A stretch of DNA of 64,000 bases. Source: Pseudomonadota bacterium. GTDB taxonomy: Bacteria; Pseudomonadota; Alphaproteobacteria; Rhizobiales; Rhizobiaceae. The position numbers and the translations under genes were made by a program. Positions 61,167 through 64,000 of this stretch are shown piece after piece. Below the pieces are notes generated by a model, which did not search any database, was not told the origin of the DNA, and saw only the letters and a program-made list of their open reading frames with translations. The stretch covers positions 12,905 to 76,904 of the forward strand of contig JAEYRU010000109.1 of the NCBI GenBank assembly GCA_023435335.1. Direction: 5' to 3'. How positions within the stretch are numbered: the first letter of the stretch is position 1; each line of letters begins with the position of its first letter.

Positions 61167-62339
61167 TCAGCGTTCGCCCGGCGAGCGGTTCCCCGTGCCA
61201 GGGAGCGTGCCCTCCAGCTTGGCGATGATGCCGAGCATGACCTCATCGGCGCCGGCGCCGATCGAGATCAGCCGCGTATCGCGGTAGGCGCGGCTCACCG
61301 GGTTGTCGAGCGTGTAGCCCATGCCGCCCCAGTACTGCAGGCAGGCGTCGGTGAGTTCGCGCGCCAGCCGGCCCGTCTTCAGCTTGGCCATCGAGGCGAG
61401 CCTGGTGACGTCCGCGCCTGCCACATATTGCTCGATCGCCGACCATGTCAGCGCCCTGAGCGCTTCCACCTCGGTGCGCAGCTCCGCCAGGCGGAAATGC
61501 ACCGTCTGATTGTCGAGCACCGGCTTGCCGAACACCTTGCGCTCGGAGGTGTATTCGATGGTCAGGTCGATCAGCCGGTCGAAGCTCTTGAGCGAGCTGG
61601 CCGCCGCATAGAGCCGCTCTTCCTGGAACTGGAGCATCTGCATGGTGAAGCCCATGCCTTCCTGCCCGATGATGTTTCCGGCCGGCACGCGAACCTCGTC
61701 GAAGAAAAGCTGCGCGGTATCGGACGAATCCATGCCGATCTTCCTGATCTTCTGCCGGCTGATGCCCTTCGCATCCATCGGCACCGCGATCAGCGACTTG
61801 TTCTTGTGTGCTGCTCCGTCGGACGTGTTGGCTAGCAGGCAGCACCAGTCCGCCTTCATGCCGTTGGTGATCCACATCTTGGTGCCGGAGATGACGAGGT
61901 CGCCGCCGTCGCGCCGCGCCGTCGTCTTCACCGCCGCCACATCGGAACCGCCGCCGGGCTCCGAGACGCCGAGGCACCCGACCACGTCGCCGGCGATGGA
62001 TGGTGCGAGGAAATTGCGTTTGAGCTCGTCGGAGCCGAAACGGTTCAGCGCCGGCGTACACATGTCGGTGTGCACGCCGATCGCCATCGGCACGCCGCCG
62101 CACTCTATCAGTCCGAGTTCCTCGGCCATCACCATCGAATAGGAGAAGTCGAGCCCCAGGCCGCCATAGGCCGGATCGTACTTGATGCCGAGCAGGCCCA
62201 GATCGCCGAGCTTCTTGAACACCTCGTGGCTTGGAAACTCTTCCGCCGCCTCCCACGCGTCGACATGCGGGTTGATCTCCTGCTGGACGAACTTCGCCAC
62301 CGTTCGGCGGATCTCGTTGTGTTCCTGGGTGAACTGCAT
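61167..62339 (-). CDS. Acyl-CoA dehydrogenase, isovaleryl/citronellyl-CoA type
   Basis: The 390-residue flavoprotein has acyl-CoA dehydrogenase motifs (CLGVSEPGGGSDVAAV, TKMWITNG, QYWGGMGYTLDNPVSRAYRDTR). The catalytic base seen in medium-chain enzymes is missing (LISIGAG), while E241 in QFQEERL sits at the helix-G position used by isovaleryl-CoA dehydrogenase. That predicts a branched-chain or isoprenoid acyl-CoA substrate, which suits the adjacent carboxylase. It lies between the two carboxylase subunits with gaps of 3 and 9 bp. Confidence 0.9.
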   Translation of the reverse strand: MQFTQEHNEIRRTVAKFVQQEINPHVDAWEAAEEFPSHEVFKKLGDLGLLGIKYDPAYGGLGLDFSYSMVMAEELGLIECGGVPMAIGVHTDMCTPALNRFGSDELKRNFLAPSIAGDVVGCLGVSEPGGGSDVAAVKTTARRDGGDLVISGTKMWITNGMKADWCCLLANTSDGAAHKNKSLIAVPMDAKGISRQKIRKIGMDSSDTAQLFFDEVRVPAGNIIGQEGMGFTMQMLQFQEERLYAAASSLKSFDRLIDLTIEYTSERKVFGKPVLDNQTVHFRLAELRTEVEALRALTWSAIEQYVAGADVTRLASMAKLKTGRLARELTDACLQYWGGMGYTLDNPVSRAYRDTRLISIGAGADEVMLGIIAKLEGTLPGTGNRSPGER

Positions 62340-62348
62340 GCGATCCTC

Positions 62349-63959
62349 CTATCCGCGCGCCACGCCGAAAGCGTTCGGCCGCAGCAACCGGTCGTCCCCC
62401 TCCGCCGCGATGGCCAGGCAGAGGCCGAGCACGCGGCGCGTATCGCGAGGGTCGATGATGCCGTCGTCCCACAACCGCGCGGTGGAAAACAGGGCGGTCG
62501 ACTGTGCGTCGATGGCCCCCTTTATCGCCGCGCCCTGCCGGCCCAGCGCCTCTTCGTCGAGCGCCGCGCCCTCGCGCGCCGCCTTGCCGCGCGCCACGAT
62601 CTCCATCACCTTGGCGGCCTGCTCGCCGCCCATGACCGCCGTACGCGCAGACGGCCACGCGAAGATGAAGCGTGGCGAGAATCCGCGCCCGCACATGCCG
62701 TAGTTCCCCGCTCCGAACGAGCCGCCGATGAGCACCGTGAATTTGGGCACGCGCGCCGTGGCGACGGCCTGGATCATCTTGGAGCCGTGCTTGATGGCGC
62801 CGTCGCGCTCCGCCGCCGACCCGACCATGTAGCCGGTCGTGTTCTGCAGGAAGACCAGCGGCGTGCCGGTCTGGTCGCACAGCTGGATGAACTGCGCCGC
62901 CTTGAGCGAACCCGACGGCATGATCGGCCCGTTATTGGCGAGGACGCCAACGCGGCGGCCCTCGATGGCTGCATGGCCGCATACCGTGTCGGGCGAATAC
63001 TCCGCCTTGAATTCGAGAAAGTCCGAGCCGTCCACGATGCGGGCGATCACCTCCTTCATGTCGAACGCCGCCCGTTCGTCGGCCGGGACGACCCCCATCA
63101 GCTCTTCCGGGTCGAGTGCCGGCGCGGGCGCGGGCGACTGGGCACGAACCTCGTCCCAGTTGAGAATGCGCATGATCTCGCGGCCGATGGCTATCGCCTG
63201 AACGTCGTCCTCCGCGACATACTCGCCGAGACCGGTCACGCGGGCGTGCAGGTCCGCCCCGCCCAGTTCCTCGTCCTCCGCGTCCTCGCCGATCGCCGCT
63301 TTCACCAGCGGCGGGCCGGCCAGGAATATCTTGGAGCGCCCACGTACCAGCACGATGTAGTCCGACAGCCCCGGCAGGTAGGCGCCGCCGGCCGTCGAAG
63401 AGCCGTGCACGATTGCGACCTGCGGGATGCCGGCGGCCGAAAGCCTCGCCTGGTTGGCGAAGGAGCGGCCGCCCTCGACGAACATCTCGGCCTGGTAGTT
63501 GAGGTTCGCGCCTCCGCTTTCCACGAGGTGGATCAGCGGCAGACGGTTCTCGAAGGCGATCTCGTGCAGCCGCAGCACCTTCTTCAGCCCGATCGGCGGG
63601 ATCGTGCCGCCCTTGATGCCGCTGTCGGAGGCCGAGACGACGCAGCGTTTTCCGGCAACGACGCCTATGCCGGCGATTGTGCCGCCGCCCATGATGTTCC
63701 TCGCGCCATCGTCGTCATGCATCTTGTAGCCGGCGAGGCTGCCGATCTCGAGGAACGGCGTGCCGCGGTCGAGCAGGCGCTCCACCCGCTCGCGCGGCAG
63801 TATCTGCCCGCGCTTTTCGAACAGCTCGCGTTTCGAGGCGGAGTTGTCGCGCACGGCCTGCTCCAACCGCCGCACCTCAGCCAGCTTCTCCTCCATCGCC
63901 GCTGCATTGGCCGCGAAGGCGGCCGAGCGCGTATCGAGCGCGGAGCCGAGGACCGGCAT
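62349..63959 (-). CDS. Acyl-CoA carboxylase carboxyltransferase subunit
   Basis: The 536-residue protein matches the methylcrotonyl/geranyl-CoA carboxylase beta subunit: GGTIAGIGVVAGKRCVV, GANLNYQAEMF, HGSSTAGGAYLPGLSDY, AGPPLVKAAIGE and GGSFGAGNYGMCGRGF with PRFIFAWPSART. It transfers carboxyl from biotin to an enoyl-CoA. Several normally conserved residues differ from LiuB-like enzymes (NLNYQAEMF rather than NLPxQxExF), so the substrate may not be methylcrotonyl-CoA. The ATG overlaps an upstream TGA (TGATG), suggesting another gene precedes it. Confidence 0.9.
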   Translation of the reverse strand: MPVLGSALDTRSAAFAANAAAMEEKLAEVRRLEQAVRDNSASKRELFEKRGQILPRERVERLLDRGTPFLEIGSLAGYKMHDDDGARNIMGGGTIAGIGVVAGKRCVVSASDSGIKGGTIPPIGLKKVLRLHEIAFENRLPLIHLVESGGANLNYQAEMFVEGGRSFANQARLSAAGIPQVAIVHGSSTAGGAYLPGLSDYIVLVRGRSKIFLAGPPLVKAAIGEDAEDEELGGADLHARVTGLGEYVAEDDVQAIAIGREIMRILNWDEVRAQSPAPAPALDPEELMGVVPADERAAFDMKEVIARIVDGSDFLEFKAEYSPDTVCGHAAIEGRRVGVLANNGPIMPSGSLKAAQFIQLCDQTGTPLVFLQNTTGYMVGSAAERDGAIKHGSKMIQAVATARVPKFTVLIGGSFGAGNYGMCGRGFSPRFIFAWPSARTAVMGGEQAAKVMEIVARGKAAREGAALDEEALGRQGAAIKGAIDAQSTALFSTARLWDDGIIDPRDTRRVLGLCLAIAAEGDDRLLRPNAFGVARG

Positions 63960-64000
63960 CACCCCTCGCCTTCCGACAGCACGGCCGGTATGGCCGCGCG
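63959..64000 (-). CDS. Possible 3' end of an upstream gene of the carboxylase operon
   Basis: On the minus strand an open frame enters from the window edge and ends RAAIPAVLSEGEG at a TGA that shares one base with the carboxyltransferase start (TGATG). Such overlaps are the rule in this operon and in the flagellar units, so a cotranscribed gene probably lies beyond the edge. Only 13 codons are visible, so this is a weak call. Confidence 0.35.
   Translation of the reverse strand, partial: RAAIPAVLSEGEG

Overview
The window is GC-rich, almost fully coding DNA from an alphaproteobacterium. The gene order of its flagellar cluster (visN-visR, flhB-fliG-fliN-fliM-motA, flgF-fliI, flgB to fliP, flagellins, motB-motC-fliK, rem, flgE to fliR) is that of the Hyphomicrobiales (rhizobia). 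Palindromic intergenic elements, a Rem regulator, FlaF/FlbT and frequent TTG starts fit a Phyllobacteriaceae-like (Mesorhizobium-type) genome. I did not identify the species and saw no tRNA, rRNA, CRISPR array, transposase or phage gene.

Layout. 1-4442: end of a P-loop kinase-like gene, a cytochrome c/thioredoxin-2 pair behind an FNR/FixK-type box, an altronate-dehydratase-family protein and an MgtC/DUF4010 membrane protein. 4491-12921: a nitrite/NO respiration block, with nirK, nirV, a small unknown gene, nnrS, pseudoazurin, an NnrR-type Crp/Fnr regulator and a DUF1858 protein. It is interrupted at 8494-11179 by two genes of unknown function and several palindromic repeats. TTTG-N8-CAAA sites precede nirK and lie between pseudoazurin and nnrR, so this block is probably one NO/anaerobiosis regulon. 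13036-16057: a diheme cytochrome/beta-helix pair divergent from a TetR regulator. 16090-19105: a CueR-controlled copper exporter and its regulator; copper export may support the two copper proteins NirK and pseudoazurin.

19351-55804: one flagellar cluster of about 36 kb. VisN/VisR and Rem are the master regulators. The transcription units are motA to flhB (minus strand); DUF1217-flgF-fliI; flgB to fliP; two flagellin genes; fliF to fliK and a transglycosylase; rem; flgE to fliQ; and flhA to the end. I find a 26-bp motif (CRCRCAAG-N9-CTA-N3-TCC-like) about 28-40 bp before the first gene of six of these units. It is the best candidate for a shared flagellar promoter or activator element. Small genes at the unit ends look like divergent FliH, FliJ, FlgJ, FlgN and FliL-type proteins.

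55813-64000: an acyl-CoA catabolic cluster. It has an enoyl-CoA hydratase, a divergent MarR regulator, a feruloyl-CoA-synthase-family ligase, a biotin carboxylase/BCCP subunit, an acyl-CoA dehydrogenase and a carboxyltransferase. Two matching MarR-type operators (ATTGTT-N9-AACAAW) sit in the marR/hydratase gap and before the ligase, where the operator is a perfect 39-bp palindrome that includes the ligase ribosome binding site. The combination of an aryl-CoA-ligase-like enzyme with a methylcrotonyl/geranyl-CoA-carboxylase-like set suggests a pathway whose substrate I cannot name.
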